Shown here: positions 49,943 to 57,798 of the stretch, piece after piece
Layout of the letters: each line of letters opens with the position of its first letter
Position numbering within the stretch: position 1 is the first letter of the stretch
NCBI GenBank assembly: GCA_030247675.1
Contig: JAOTRX010000004.1
Location: 50,910 to 114,909 of the forward strand
From: Desulforhopalus sp.
GTDB lineage: Bacteria; Desulfobacterota; Desulfobulbia; Desulfobulbales; Desulfocapsaceae
DNA: 64,000 bases
Direction: 5' to 3'
Program-made: the position numbers and the translations under genes
Notes under the pieces: generated by a model
Seen by the model: the letters and a program-made list of their open reading frames with translations, nothing else
Database searches by the model: none
Told to the model about the DNA's origin: nothing

Positions 49943-51562
49943 CTATCCTCTGCCTCCCTCAAGCTGTCTCCGGCAGGCCGCGGCGAAATCTTCCGGGTAG
50001 TGGCCGTTGATAAAGCGCAGCTGCGCCTCACTAAAGGCCCCCGGCGACTCCGGCAGCCGAGGGAGGAAGGCATAGAGGAGCGGCTGCCGCTGGTTTCTCG
50101 TCCTCCCCAGCCTCTTCCCGTATTCAATAGAGGTGACCATCCTGGCCCCAAGTCCGGCGAGGACCTTTTGCGCGGTAAGAATGCCGGTGTCGAGGGAGCG
50201 GCGGGTCTCCATGTCGCATTCAAGGATATTGCCGGGCAGGCTGCCGTCACCCCTCGGCAGGGTCATTAGCTGCAGTTCCCATTGCGAGGTCTGGGCCTTG
50301 GGGACAAAGAGCATGACCCTGCCATCACTCCAAACCACCAGGTCGGTCGGCAAATCGTTGCGGCCATCCATCCGCTGGTTACCGGCCAGGGCCGCCCGGT
50401 AATCAGCAAAGAAGTCACTTCCGTGAAGACCAGCGTACTCGTCGATCAGCTCGGCCAGCATATCGCCGCAGCTAAAAGACGGCAGCATCCCTACCGCATG
50501 CTCGCAGCCCCCGTTGTAGATGGTCACATGCTCCGGAACCATGGCGTATTGTTGGTGGATCTGCTGATGCGAGGCATGCAGCCGGTAGTGCGACGGGGCA
50601 AAATCAAAGCCGTAATTCCAGCCCCAGAGGGTGGCCGGACCATGGTCGCCGGTCGGCAGTTTTTCGAGGATTGCCAGGCGCAGGGCCTCAAGCGCCTCGG
50701 GGCTGAGCACGCCTTTCGCCTCCGGCAGCGGCAGCTTGACACCTTGGGCGAGGCAGACGTAGGTGCGCTGATAGTACAGATGGCGCAGAGCATGGATGTC
50801 TGCCCGGCTAAGGGCCTGGGTAGAGTAACGGATGGCGTCGTCGGCCATGTTGGCGGCATAGTGGCCGCCGGGGATGTATGAGTTCTGTCTCAGGTATTCA
50901 AAGACGTGGGTGTCGCCGTCCATCGGCCATTCACCGACTATCTCGCTTGCCCCCTGGGCGCCGGGGCGAATGACCATGATGATTTTATAGGTATCCGGCA
51001 GGTGCCGGTTGTTGGCCACTGCCTCATAAAGGGCGTGGTTGTGGATGACCGGCCGTAAACCGGACCTTCCTTCCCGGTAGCGCAGGCCGGTCGGCCGCCC
51101 GTGATCACCGACAAATTCGCAGGATAGCCCGGCCAGGGCCACCAGATCCTCCGGGTCTGTTGAGCAGGTGGCCAGAGCGAGGAGGAGCGGTTCCGGCAGT
51201 TGGCCGAACAAGCCCCTGTCAAGTCCGGCGATTTGCAGGCTTGCGCTCAGGGAAACCGCGGCAGGCGGGCCCAGATACATCCGGCCGGGATTGATGGCAC
51301 TGGCGTCGGCCCATTCCTTGTCGATATAGGTACAGCCCCTGAAGGGGAAGGGGTTGGGAATTTCATAGATCCAATCGGCGGCGGCAACGGGTACATCTTC
51401 CAATGGGTAATTACGGGTGTTGTCCACCGGTGTGTTGTTGCCATTCAGTCCAAGAACCTCTATCCGGGTGTTCTGGCGGAGATTGCTGACGGTATAGCTC
51501 GGTTTATGGATCCCGTACTGGAATGTCCCGGCCGGGGTAACACATGTTCTCAGGTGTTTCAT
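49943..51562 (-). CDS. Unrecognised 539-residue protein
   Basis: A long soluble protein with no signal peptide or membrane segment. It reads from MKHLRTCVTPAGTFQYGIHKP to a charged tail. His-rich patches stand out: SHYRLHASHQQIHQQYAM (about residue 330-345), CEHAVGMLPSFSCGDML, and PVIHNHALYEAVANNRHLP. The HASHQQIH cluster is faintly like the HxHxQ of histidine-triad or GalT nucleotidyltransferases, but I cannot confirm that. It ends 13 bp from fliW tail-to-tail and starts 39 bp from the metallo-hydrolase stop. Codon bias and length support a real gene. Confidence 0.7.
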   Translation of the reverse strand: MKHLRTCVTPAGTFQYGIHKPSYTVSNLRQNTRIEVLGLNGNNTPVDNTRNYPLEDVPVAAADWIYEIPNPFPFRGCTYIDKEWADASAINPGRMYLGPPAAVSLSASLQIAGLDRGLFGQLPEPLLLALATCSTDPEDLVALAGLSCEFVGDHGRPTGLRYREGRSGLRPVIHNHALYEAVANNRHLPDTYKIIMVIRPGAQGASEIVGEWPMDGDTHVFEYLRQNSYIPGGHYAANMADDAIRYSTQALSRADIHALRHLYYQRTYVCLAQGVKLPLPEAKGVLSPEALEALRLAILEKLPTGDHGPATLWGWNYGFDFAPSHYRLHASHQQIHQQYAMVPEHVTIYNGGCEHAVGMLPSFSCGDMLAELIDEYAGLHGSDFFADYRAALAGNQRMDGRNDLPTDLVVWSDGRVMLFVPKAQTSQWELQLMTLPRGDGSLPGNILECDMETRRSLDTGILTAQKVLAGLGARMVTSIEYGKRLGRTRNQRQPLLYAFLPRLPESPGAFSEAQLRFINGHYPEDFAAACRRQLEGGRG

Positions 51563-51601
51563 GGTACAATCGAACCTATGCAGATGCTTGAGCTGATTAG
51601 G

Positions 51602-52579
51602 TTATTTTGCCGCAGGAGGGAGGGGGGAAAACTCTACCGGCACCCAGCTGTAACTGCCCTTGCCCTCCGCCCGCACATGGCCGATACCCGGAAAAGGAAG
51701 GTGCATGCCGGCCACCAGGGATTTGCTGGCGGCCATGGCCTTCATGATGCTGCGCCGGGTGGCGATTGCCTGCTTCTGATCGACATCGAACTCGATGGAT
51801 ACGCCGGGTTTGGCGAATTGCACCGCATGGGCATGGACCAGATCACCCCAGATCAACAGCTTCTGTTCTGCCGATTGCACGGCAAAGGCGGTGTGACCGG
51901 GGGTGTGGCCGTTGGCCGCAACAGCTATAATCCCCGGAACCAGCTCACTGCCCGCCCTGAAGGTCTTCCACTGACCGCTTTTGAGATACGGGGCAGCGCT
52001 GTCACGGGCCATCTTGAAGAACGGCTGCATTGCCGCCGGCGATTCGTCGGCGATTTTCTGCGACAGCCAGAAGTCGTTATCAGCCTGGGATACAAAGACC
52101 GTGGCCTTCGAAAAAAGTGGCTGGCCATTGGCATCGTTCAGTCCGCCCATATGGTCGGCGTGCAGGTGGGTAATGACCACGGTATCCACCTGAGCCGGCT
52201 GGTAACCGGCGGCTTGCATGTTTTGGACGATATAGCCAAGAGAGGGGCCGAAAAGCTTCGAAGCCCCGGCATCCACCAGCACCAGGTTGGACCCGGTATT
52301 GATCAGGTAGGCATTGACTGCCGTCTGCATCTTCGGATTGCCGACAAACATCCGGGACAGGAGGCTATTGAGGTTGGCGGCCTCGACGTTTTTGAGAAGA
52401 CTCGTGTCAAGCTCAATGGCGCCATCGTAGAGAGCGGTAATCTCAAACTGACCGAGCTGGGTCCGGTAATAGCCGGGCACCTGGGTTGCCGCTTTCGGGG
52501 CAGCAGCTTCGGCATGAAGCGGCAGACATGTGAGGACTGCCGCGACGAGTAGTAAAATTTTTCCAATATATCTTGTCAT
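51602..52579 (-). CDS. Exported metallo-beta-lactamase-fold hydrolase
   Basis: About 325 residues. ATG 52579 (GGAG 6 nt upstream) gives a clean signal peptide (MTRYIGKILLLVAAVLTCLPLHAEA). The zinc motif is THLHADHMGG, followed by further ligands in GHTPGHTAF and LIWGDLVHAHAV. This is the quorum-quenching or carbon-phosphorus-type branch of MBL-fold hydrolases found in periplasms. Substrate cannot be assigned. It lies upstream of the 539-residue unknown gene on the same strand and may be co-transcribed with it. Confidence 0.88.
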   Translation of the reverse strand: MTRYIGKILLLVAAVLTCLPLHAEAAAPKAATQVPGYYRTQLGQFEITALYDGAIELDTSLLKNVEAANLNSLLSRMFVGNPKMQTAVNAYLINTGSNLVLVDAGASKLFGPSLGYIVQNMQAAGYQPAQVDTVVITHLHADHMGGLNDANGQPLFSKATVFVSQADNDFWLSQKIADESPAAMQPFFKMARDSAAPYLKSGQWKTFRAGSELVPGIIAVAANGHTPGHTAFAVQSAEQKLLIWGDLVHAHAVQFAKPGVSIEFDVDQKQAIATRRSIMKAMAASKSLVAGMHLPFPGIGHVRAEGKGSYSWVPVEFSPLPPAAK

Positions 52580-52934
52580 AGAAATCTCCATTATTGAAAT
52601 TTGAAGGAACTTTCTGGTGCTCGTAACCTTTCGAAAAGCCAAAAAAACATTGATTCTCCCGGGGGGCCCCCATTGTATCTTCCCTGCAGCCGTTACAAGG
52701 AGTATTGGCATTGATTTTCGGCTTCCGTGGCTGAACTATAATTCATGAATTGATGATTTCCAGTTTTTATCACAGGTTGTACCAAGTAGATATGTATGGA
52801 GTTAATTTGACACAAGCTTGGTTTTTCATTTACCCTGGTAGATGGCGGCAAATTAATTATTCCCAATTTTATAGGGACGTATAAGCAAATCACTATAGCA
52901 CGCGCAGTCTCCTTTGAGGAGGCAAGGGAAACCT
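52580..52934. other. Gene-free divergent control region
   Basis: AT-rich stretch between the metallo-hydrolase (minus) and the first binding protein (plus). A possible -35 TTGACA at 52807-52812 is followed 18 bp later by a poor -10 (TACCCT). No other element is clear. Confidence 0.45.
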
Positions 52935-54071
52935 ATGAAAAAGAAGCGTTACTTCTTCGTTCCATGGCCGGTTTTCTTGTTATGGCTGCTGCTGTCTTCT
53001 CCACTGCATGCCGCTGATGCCATTAAAATTGCCGCCATCTTCCCGGCAACCGGGCAGTCGGTGGCCGAATACGGCATGCGACCGCATTTTTCAGGAATAC
53101 GCTTGGCTGTTAGACAGATCAATGATGCGGGCGGTCTGCTCGGCCATCCTGTTGAACTCCTCGAGTTCGGAGATCAGAGTACAGCTTTAGGTGCTAAGCA
53201 GGCGGCTCAGGAGGCAATCAAGGCAAAGGCAGTTGCAGTTATCGGTGCATCGCGCAGCTCTTTTTCTTTGGCGATGGCGCCGGTCCTGCAGGCCGCGGGC
53301 ATTCCCATGATCACTCCAGTATCCACCAGCCCTGAGATTACGCTTGTCGGCGACTACATCTTTCGAGTCTGTTTCATCGATGATTTTCAAGGCGAGGTAA
53401 TGGCGACATTTGCCGTCAGGGAACTGGGCGCCAGGACGGCAGTTGTTCTCACCAATACCAGTCAGAAATTCAGTCTCAGTCTGGCCGGGCTTTTTATAGA
53501 AAAATTTAAGAAATTGGGTGGAAAGATCCTTTGGGAAGGTGATTATCTCGGTGATGCCGTCAATTTTGAAGAACAGCTTGTGAAGGTGAAAGAGTTGAAT
53601 CCTGATGTCTGTTTTGTCCCGGGTTACGACACCGACACCGGCTTTATCGTCAAACAATCCCGGGAAATGGGTATACAATCGATCTTCCTCAGTGGCGATG
53701 GATTGCAGGAACTGTACAAATATGCCGGGAACGCCGCGGCTGGAACACTTTTTGTAAGCCACTGGCACCAAGAAAGCCAGGATCCTGCGAGCCGGCAGTT
53801 TGTCCAAAGGTATCAAAAAGAATCAGCAACGACTATAGATCCAATTGCCGCCTTGAGCTACGATGCGGTCATGCTCCTAGCGGACGCAGTGCGGCGGGCC
53901 AATTCCCCGGAACCGGTGAAGATCCGCGCGGCTCTTGCAAAAACCCGCGGATTCACAGGGGTTACCGGGGATATTACCTTTGATGCAAACCGTAACCCGG
54001 TTGATAAATCGGCTGTTGTGCTCAAATTTGAAAAGGACTCCTGGGTGTATGTGAAAACGATTACCCCATAA
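52935..54071 (+). CDS. Periplasmic amino-acid-type binding protein 1
   Basis: 378 residues from ATG 52935 (AAGGGAA upstream), with a signal peptide (MKKKRYFFVPWPVFLLWLLLSSPLHAADA). The type I fold of branched-chain amino acid binding proteins is clear: IKIAAIFPATGQSVAEYG, GIRLAVRQINDAGGLLG, GASRSSFSLAMAPVLQAAGIPMITP. No permease or ATPase genes are adjacent. Instead a paralogue and two sensor kinases follow, so it may act as a signal receptor. Its TAA stop is part of repeat copy D1. Confidence 0.9.
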   Translation: MKKKRYFFVPWPVFLLWLLLSSPLHAADAIKIAAIFPATGQSVAEYGMRPHFSGIRLAVRQINDAGGLLGHPVELLEFGDQSTALGAKQAAQEAIKAKAVAVIGASRSSFSLAMAPVLQAAGIPMITPVSTSPEITLVGDYIFRVCFIDDFQGEVMATFAVRELGARTAVVLTNTSQKFSLSLAGLFIEKFKKLGGKILWEGDYLGDAVNFEEQLVKVKELNPDVCFVPGYDTDTGFIVKQSREMGIQSIFLSGDGLQELYKYAGNAAAGTLFVSHWHQESQDPASRQFVQRYQKESATTIDPIAALSYDAVMLLADAVRRANSPEPVKIRAALAKTRGFTGVTGDITFDANRNPVDKSAVVLKFEKDSWVYVKTITP

Positions 54072-54230
54072 AGCTGAGTTGAGCAGCTTGCCTGCTTGTA
54101 CGAAACTTATGCCCTTGTGGTATAAAGCTGAGTTGAGCAGCTTGCCTGCTCATACGAAACTTATGCCCTTGTGGTATAAAGCTGAGTTGAGCAGCTTGCC
54201 TGCTCATACGAAACTTATGCCCTTGTGGTA
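54069..54230 (+). repeat. Three tandem 54-bp repeats (D1-D3)
   Basis: Exact 54-bp period at 54069, 54123 and 54177. D2 and D3 are identical and D1 differs at two bases. Each reads TAAAGCTGAG...CTTGTGGTA with hairpin GAGCAG-CTTGC-CTGCTC (in D1 CTGCTT, giving a G-U pair). A truncated fourth unit (TAAAGC) follows at 54231. Confidence 0.95.
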
Positions 54231-54260
54231 TAAAGCGCATTGGGAGGTTCTGGAAAGAAG

Positions 54261-55397
54261 ATGAAGAATATCCTATTACTGTTTGCAGCTTGTCTCATTC
54301 TGATACTTTCATGGCTGGCGCCGCCGATCGCCTGCGCCTCAGAAACCATCAGGATTGCTGCCATTTTCGCCAGGAGCGGTGAGGCGGCAACGTCCAACAT
54401 CGTCATTTTTAACGGCATTCATTTTGCAATAGGAGAAATCAACAAGAAAGGTGGTCTGCTGGGAAAAACCGTTGAGGTCGTCGAAATCGACAACCAGAGC
54501 ACGGCCCTTGGCTCCAAGGCGGCGGCCGAAAAGGCGGTAACGGAGGGTGTGCAGGCGGTAATCGGCGGGTCGCGCAGTTCCCATGCCCTGGCCATGGCTC
54601 CAGTCCTACAAGCGGCTAAAATTCCAATGATTTCTCCCAGTGCTACCATCCCGGAGCTTACCGCGGTAGGCGATTATATCTTCAGAACATCCTTTACCGA
54701 TGACTTTCAGGGAAAGATCATAGCCACCTTTGCCCTCCGTGACCTGGATGCCGGAACCGCCGTGGTGCTGACCAATACAGGAAGCAAATACAGCATAGGA
54801 CTTTCCAAGGTGTTTAGTGAACAGTATCACAAGGCCGGTGGTGAAATCCTCCTGGAAGGCGAGTATCTTGAGAATGTCACTGATTTTGCGATGTTGCTTG
54901 AAAAAGTCCAAGCCCTCAAACCCAAGGTTGTCTTTCTTTCCGGCTATTTCAGGGATGTTGGAACCATTATGAAAACCGCCAAAACCTTGGGGATGCGACT
55001 GCAATTTGTCGGCGGCGACGGCTGGAACGAAGACCTTCTGTATCAATATGCCGGTGACGCGGCAGAGGGCAGCTATGCCTGTTCCAGCTGGAGCAGAGGC
55101 AGTACCGATTCCTTGAACCGGCAGTTTGTCGATACCTTTGAAAAGACCTATGGGCGTATCACTTCTTTTCTGATTCCATTGGTGTATGATTCCTGCAACC
55201 TCCTCGCCGACGCCATCACCCGGGCACGTTCACAGGATCCCGTAAAAATCCGCGATGCGCTGGCAGCTACAAGGGGGCTGAAGGGGGTCACCGGCGACAT
55301 CACCTTTGATGAAAATCGTAACCCTCTGTACAAATCGGCGGTGATCCTTAAATACGAGAAAAGTGCGGCGATCTATTACAAGACTTTTCAGCCTTGA
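54261..55397 (+). CDS. Periplasmic amino-acid-type binding protein 2
   Basis: 378 residues from ATG 54261 (GGAAAGAAG upstream). It has a signal peptide (MKNILLLFAACLILILSWLA...CAS) and the same type I fold as gene 1: IRIAAIFARSGEAATSN, GGLLGKTVEVVEIDNQSTALG, GSRSSHALAMAPVLQAAKIPMISP. The two genes have equal length and clear similarity, so they arose by duplication. They differ in the ligand-pocket region, suggesting different ligands. The intervening gap is almost wholly three repeat units. A membrane sensor kinase follows after two more repeat copies. Confidence 0.9.
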   Translation: MKNILLLFAACLILILSWLAPPIACASETIRIAAIFARSGEAATSNIVIFNGIHFAIGEINKKGGLLGKTVEVVEIDNQSTALGSKAAAEKAVTEGVQAVIGGSRSSHALAMAPVLQAAKIPMISPSATIPELTAVGDYIFRTSFTDDFQGKIIATFALRDLDAGTAVVLTNTGSKYSIGLSKVFSEQYHKAGGEILLEGEYLENVTDFAMLLEKVQALKPKVVFLSGYFRDVGTIMKTAKTLGMRLQFVGGDGWNEDLLYQYAGDAAEGSYACSSWSRGSTDSLNRQFVDTFEKTYGRITSFLIPLVYDSCNLLADAITRARSQDPVKIRDALAATRGLKGVTGDITFDENRNPLYKSAVILKYEKSAAIYYKTFQP

Positions 55398-55403
55398 TGG
55401 ATA

Positions 55404-55511
55404 TAAAGCTGAGTCGAGCAGCTTGCCTGCTCGTACGAAACTTATGCCCCTGTGGTATAAAGCTGAGTCGAGCGGCTCGTCTGCTCAAGCGAAATCTATG
55501 CCTCTATAGCA
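55404..55511 (+). repeat. Two tandem 54-bp repeats (E1, E2)
   Basis: E1 (55404-55457) matches the consensus closely; E2 (55458-55511) is the most divergent copy. E2's hairpin GAGCGG-CTCGT-CTGCTC keeps pairing through G-U. They begin 6 nt after the stop of binding protein 2. Confidence 0.9.
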
Positions 55512-55539
55512 TAACAATAAGTATGGAAATTGTCGGGAT

Positions 55540-57798
55540 ATGACCTGGACATTAAGACAGAAAGTCAATGTGGCGATTTTGGTTACCTTCCTCCTGATCG
55601 CCATGATCTTTGTTTTCATCCAATTACCCTTCCAGCAGCAAAACATGCGGTCGTCCCTGAAGCAGAACGAGATGCTCCTTCGGGCCATGGCCGATCGTGA
55701 TCAGGAGCCCCTGGCCAACGAGATATTTGAGGACCGGAAACGGGCAATGGCCATACGCCTCGCCCAGATGAGCAAGGTTGACGGCATTCTCAATATCGCC
55801 GTCTATAATAATGCCGGTAAGTTAATGGCAAACGAAGGGCGGAATCCTGCCGCACCCCAGCTCTCGCCGGAACATCTCCCACAAGCGCCGGAGACCACGC
55901 TGGTACGTCAGGAACGGTTGGCCGGAAAGGGGATTCTCATTTTTGTACAAGCCATCGATGTCGTTGGTGAGCGCATCGGTTTTATCCGCTTCGACTATTC
56001 CCTTGCCGAAATGGAGGGGCAGCAGCGGCAGTTTTATCTCATCTTCGCCGGGCTTCTCGGGTCGATTTTCATCGTCATGCTGGTGCTGTTGAATCTGATT
56101 CTGTCGCGGATTGTCATCAAGCCTATCTCTTCGCTGCGCGATGCCATGCTGCACATGAAGAGCGGGGATCTGGGCAGTCAACTGCAGGTGTGGAGCGATG
56201 ACGAGATAGGCGATCTCACCACAGCCTTCAACCGCATGTCCGCCGATCTCGCCGGATCATACCGGCATATCGAAAACCAAAACCGCGATCTGCGGGATAG
56301 TGAGGACAAGTTTCGCCTGACCTTTAACTTTAGCCCGGATGCGGTGACTATTTCCAAACTCAGCGACGGCACATATGTTGATATCAGCGAAGGTTTCATC
56401 AAGGCGACCGGCTATACCCGGGAAGACACAATAGGAAAAAGGCCCTCGGGGCTCAACATCTGGCATGCGTCGGCAGACCTGCAAAGATTTCTCCTCGGAC
56501 TTCAGGAAAAAGGCTTTGTCGAAAACCTTGAGGCGCAATTCAGGAGGAAAGACGGCAGTCTTGTCACCGGCTTGCTGTCTGCAAGAGTCATCCCCTTAAA
56601 AGGCGAGGCCCATATTATTGCCATCACCCGCGATATAACCGAACGCAAAGAACGTGAAAAAGAACTGCTGAAGATTGAAAAGCTGGAATCCCTCGGTGTC
56701 CTGGCCGGGGGAATTGCCCACGACTTCAACAACATCCTCACCGGCATCATGGGCAACATTTCCCTTGCCAAGGTCTTTCTCGATACCAGCCACAAATCAT
56801 ATAAGCCTTTGACTGAGGCGGAAAAGGCCTCGTCGAGGGCCGGAGAGCTGGCCCATCAGCTGTTGACCTTTGCCCGTGGCGGCGAACCGGTCAAAAAGGT
56901 GGTTTCACCGAAAGATATAGTCAAAGAGGCACTTTCCTTTACCCTTCATGGGTCAAACATCAAGGCAATCATCGATATACCCGATTCAATCCATGCCGTG
57001 GATGCGGACGAGGGGCAGATAAGCCAGGTTTTTCACAACCTGATCATTAATGCCTCGCAGGCGATGCCGGAAGGCGGTCAGATTACTGTCTCCGCGCAGA
57101 ATGAAACGCTTGCCGGCAATAATTCATTATCACTGCAGCCCGGCCCGTATATCCGTCTGACTTTTACCGATCAGGGCTGCGGAATTTCCGCCGATGATAT
57201 GCAAAGGGTCTTCGACCCCTATTTTACCACCAAATCAACCGGTAATGGTTTGGGGCTCGCCTCGGTCCACTCGATTATCAACCGGCATGGCGGTCATATC
57301 AGCGTCAGTTCCACACCGGGCAAGGGAACGTCCTTCACCATATATCTTCCGTCACTTGCCGCTGAATACGCGAGCATCCAAACCGGCATGGCGACTGAGG
57401 TATTGGGGGAACACAGGGGTGGGGCGATTCTCGTCATGGATGACGAGGAGATGATAAGGAATATTGCGGTGTCAATACTCACTCATCTGGGGTATGAAGT
57501 GACAACCTGTGCCACCGGCGAGAGTGCCATTGATCTCTACAAGACCTCCGTCGAGGCCGGTTCACCCTTCATGGCGGTCATCATGGATCTGACTATTCCC
57601 GGAGGGCTTGGCGGCAAACAGGCGGCCGAGCAGATTCTTTCTCTGTATCCAAGGGCCTGCCTGGTTGTGTCGAGCGGCTATTCGAATGACCCTATCATGT
57701 CGAATTATCAGGAATACGGTTTTAGCGCGGCGATTGCCAAACCCTACAACATCCAGGGGTTTGAGAAGGTGCTGGGCTCGTTGCGGTTCCATTCTTGA
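55540..57798 (+). CDS. Membrane hybrid histidine kinase (HAMP-PAS-HK-REC)
   Basis: 752 residues. TM1 (about 10-30), periplasmic region (30-165), TM2 (166-190), HAMP (to 245), PAS (255-370; FRLTFNFSPDAVTIS), H-box [18 protein letters not shown] (His near residue 392), HATPase (FDPYFTTKSTGNGLGLAS) and C-terminal receiver (625-750; Asp in MAVIMDLTIPGGLGG). The order is that of a sensor that passes phosphate internally before an external regulator. Binding proteins 1 and 2 upstream could dock on its periplasmic domain. It overlaps or abuts the next kinase. Confidence 0.93.
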   Translation: MTWTLRQKVNVAILVTFLLIAMIFVFIQLPFQQQNMRSSLKQNEMLLRAMADRDQEPLANEIFEDRKRAMAIRLAQMSKVDGILNIAVYNNAGKLMANEGRNPAAPQLSPEHLPQAPETTLVRQERLAGKGILIFVQAIDVVGERIGFIRFDYSLAEMEGQQRQFYLIFAGLLGSIFIVMLVLLNLILSRIVIKPISSLRDAMLHMKSGDLGSQLQVWSDDEIGDLTTAFNRMSADLAGSYRHIENQNRDLRDSEDKFRLTFNFSPDAVTISKLSDGTYVDISEGFIKATGYTREDTIGKRPSGLNIWHASADLQRFLLGLQEKGFVENLEAQFRRKDGSLVTGLLSARVIPLKGEAHIIAITRDITERKEREKELLKIEKLESLGVLAGGIAHDFNNILTGIMGNISLAKVFLDTSHKSYKPLTEAEKASSRAGELAHQLLTFARGGEPVKKVVSPKDIVKEALSFTLHGSNIKAIIDIPDSIHAVDADEGQISQVFHNLIINASQAMPEGGQITVSAQNETLAGNNSLSLQPGPYIRLTFTDQGCGISADDMQRVFDPYFTTKSTGNGLGLASVHSIINRHGGHISVSSTPGKGTSFTIYLPSLAAEYASIQTGMATEVLGEHRGGAILVMDDEEMIRNIAVSILTHLGYEVTTCATGESAIDLYKTSVEAGSPFMAVIMDLTIPGGLGGKQAAEQILSLYPRACLVVSSGYSNDPIMSNYQEYGFSAAIAKPYNIQGFEKVLGSLRFHS

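Noticed and set aside
51200..52552. 450-codon open frame on the plus strand
   Set aside because: Antisense to the metallo-hydrolase and the end of the unknown gene; no recognisable motifs.
54079..54264. 61-codon open frame with an 18-residue repeat
   Set aside because: It is the translation of three tandem 54-bp repeats (54 is a multiple of three), with no ribosome site; the repeat is better explained as RNA/DNA structure.
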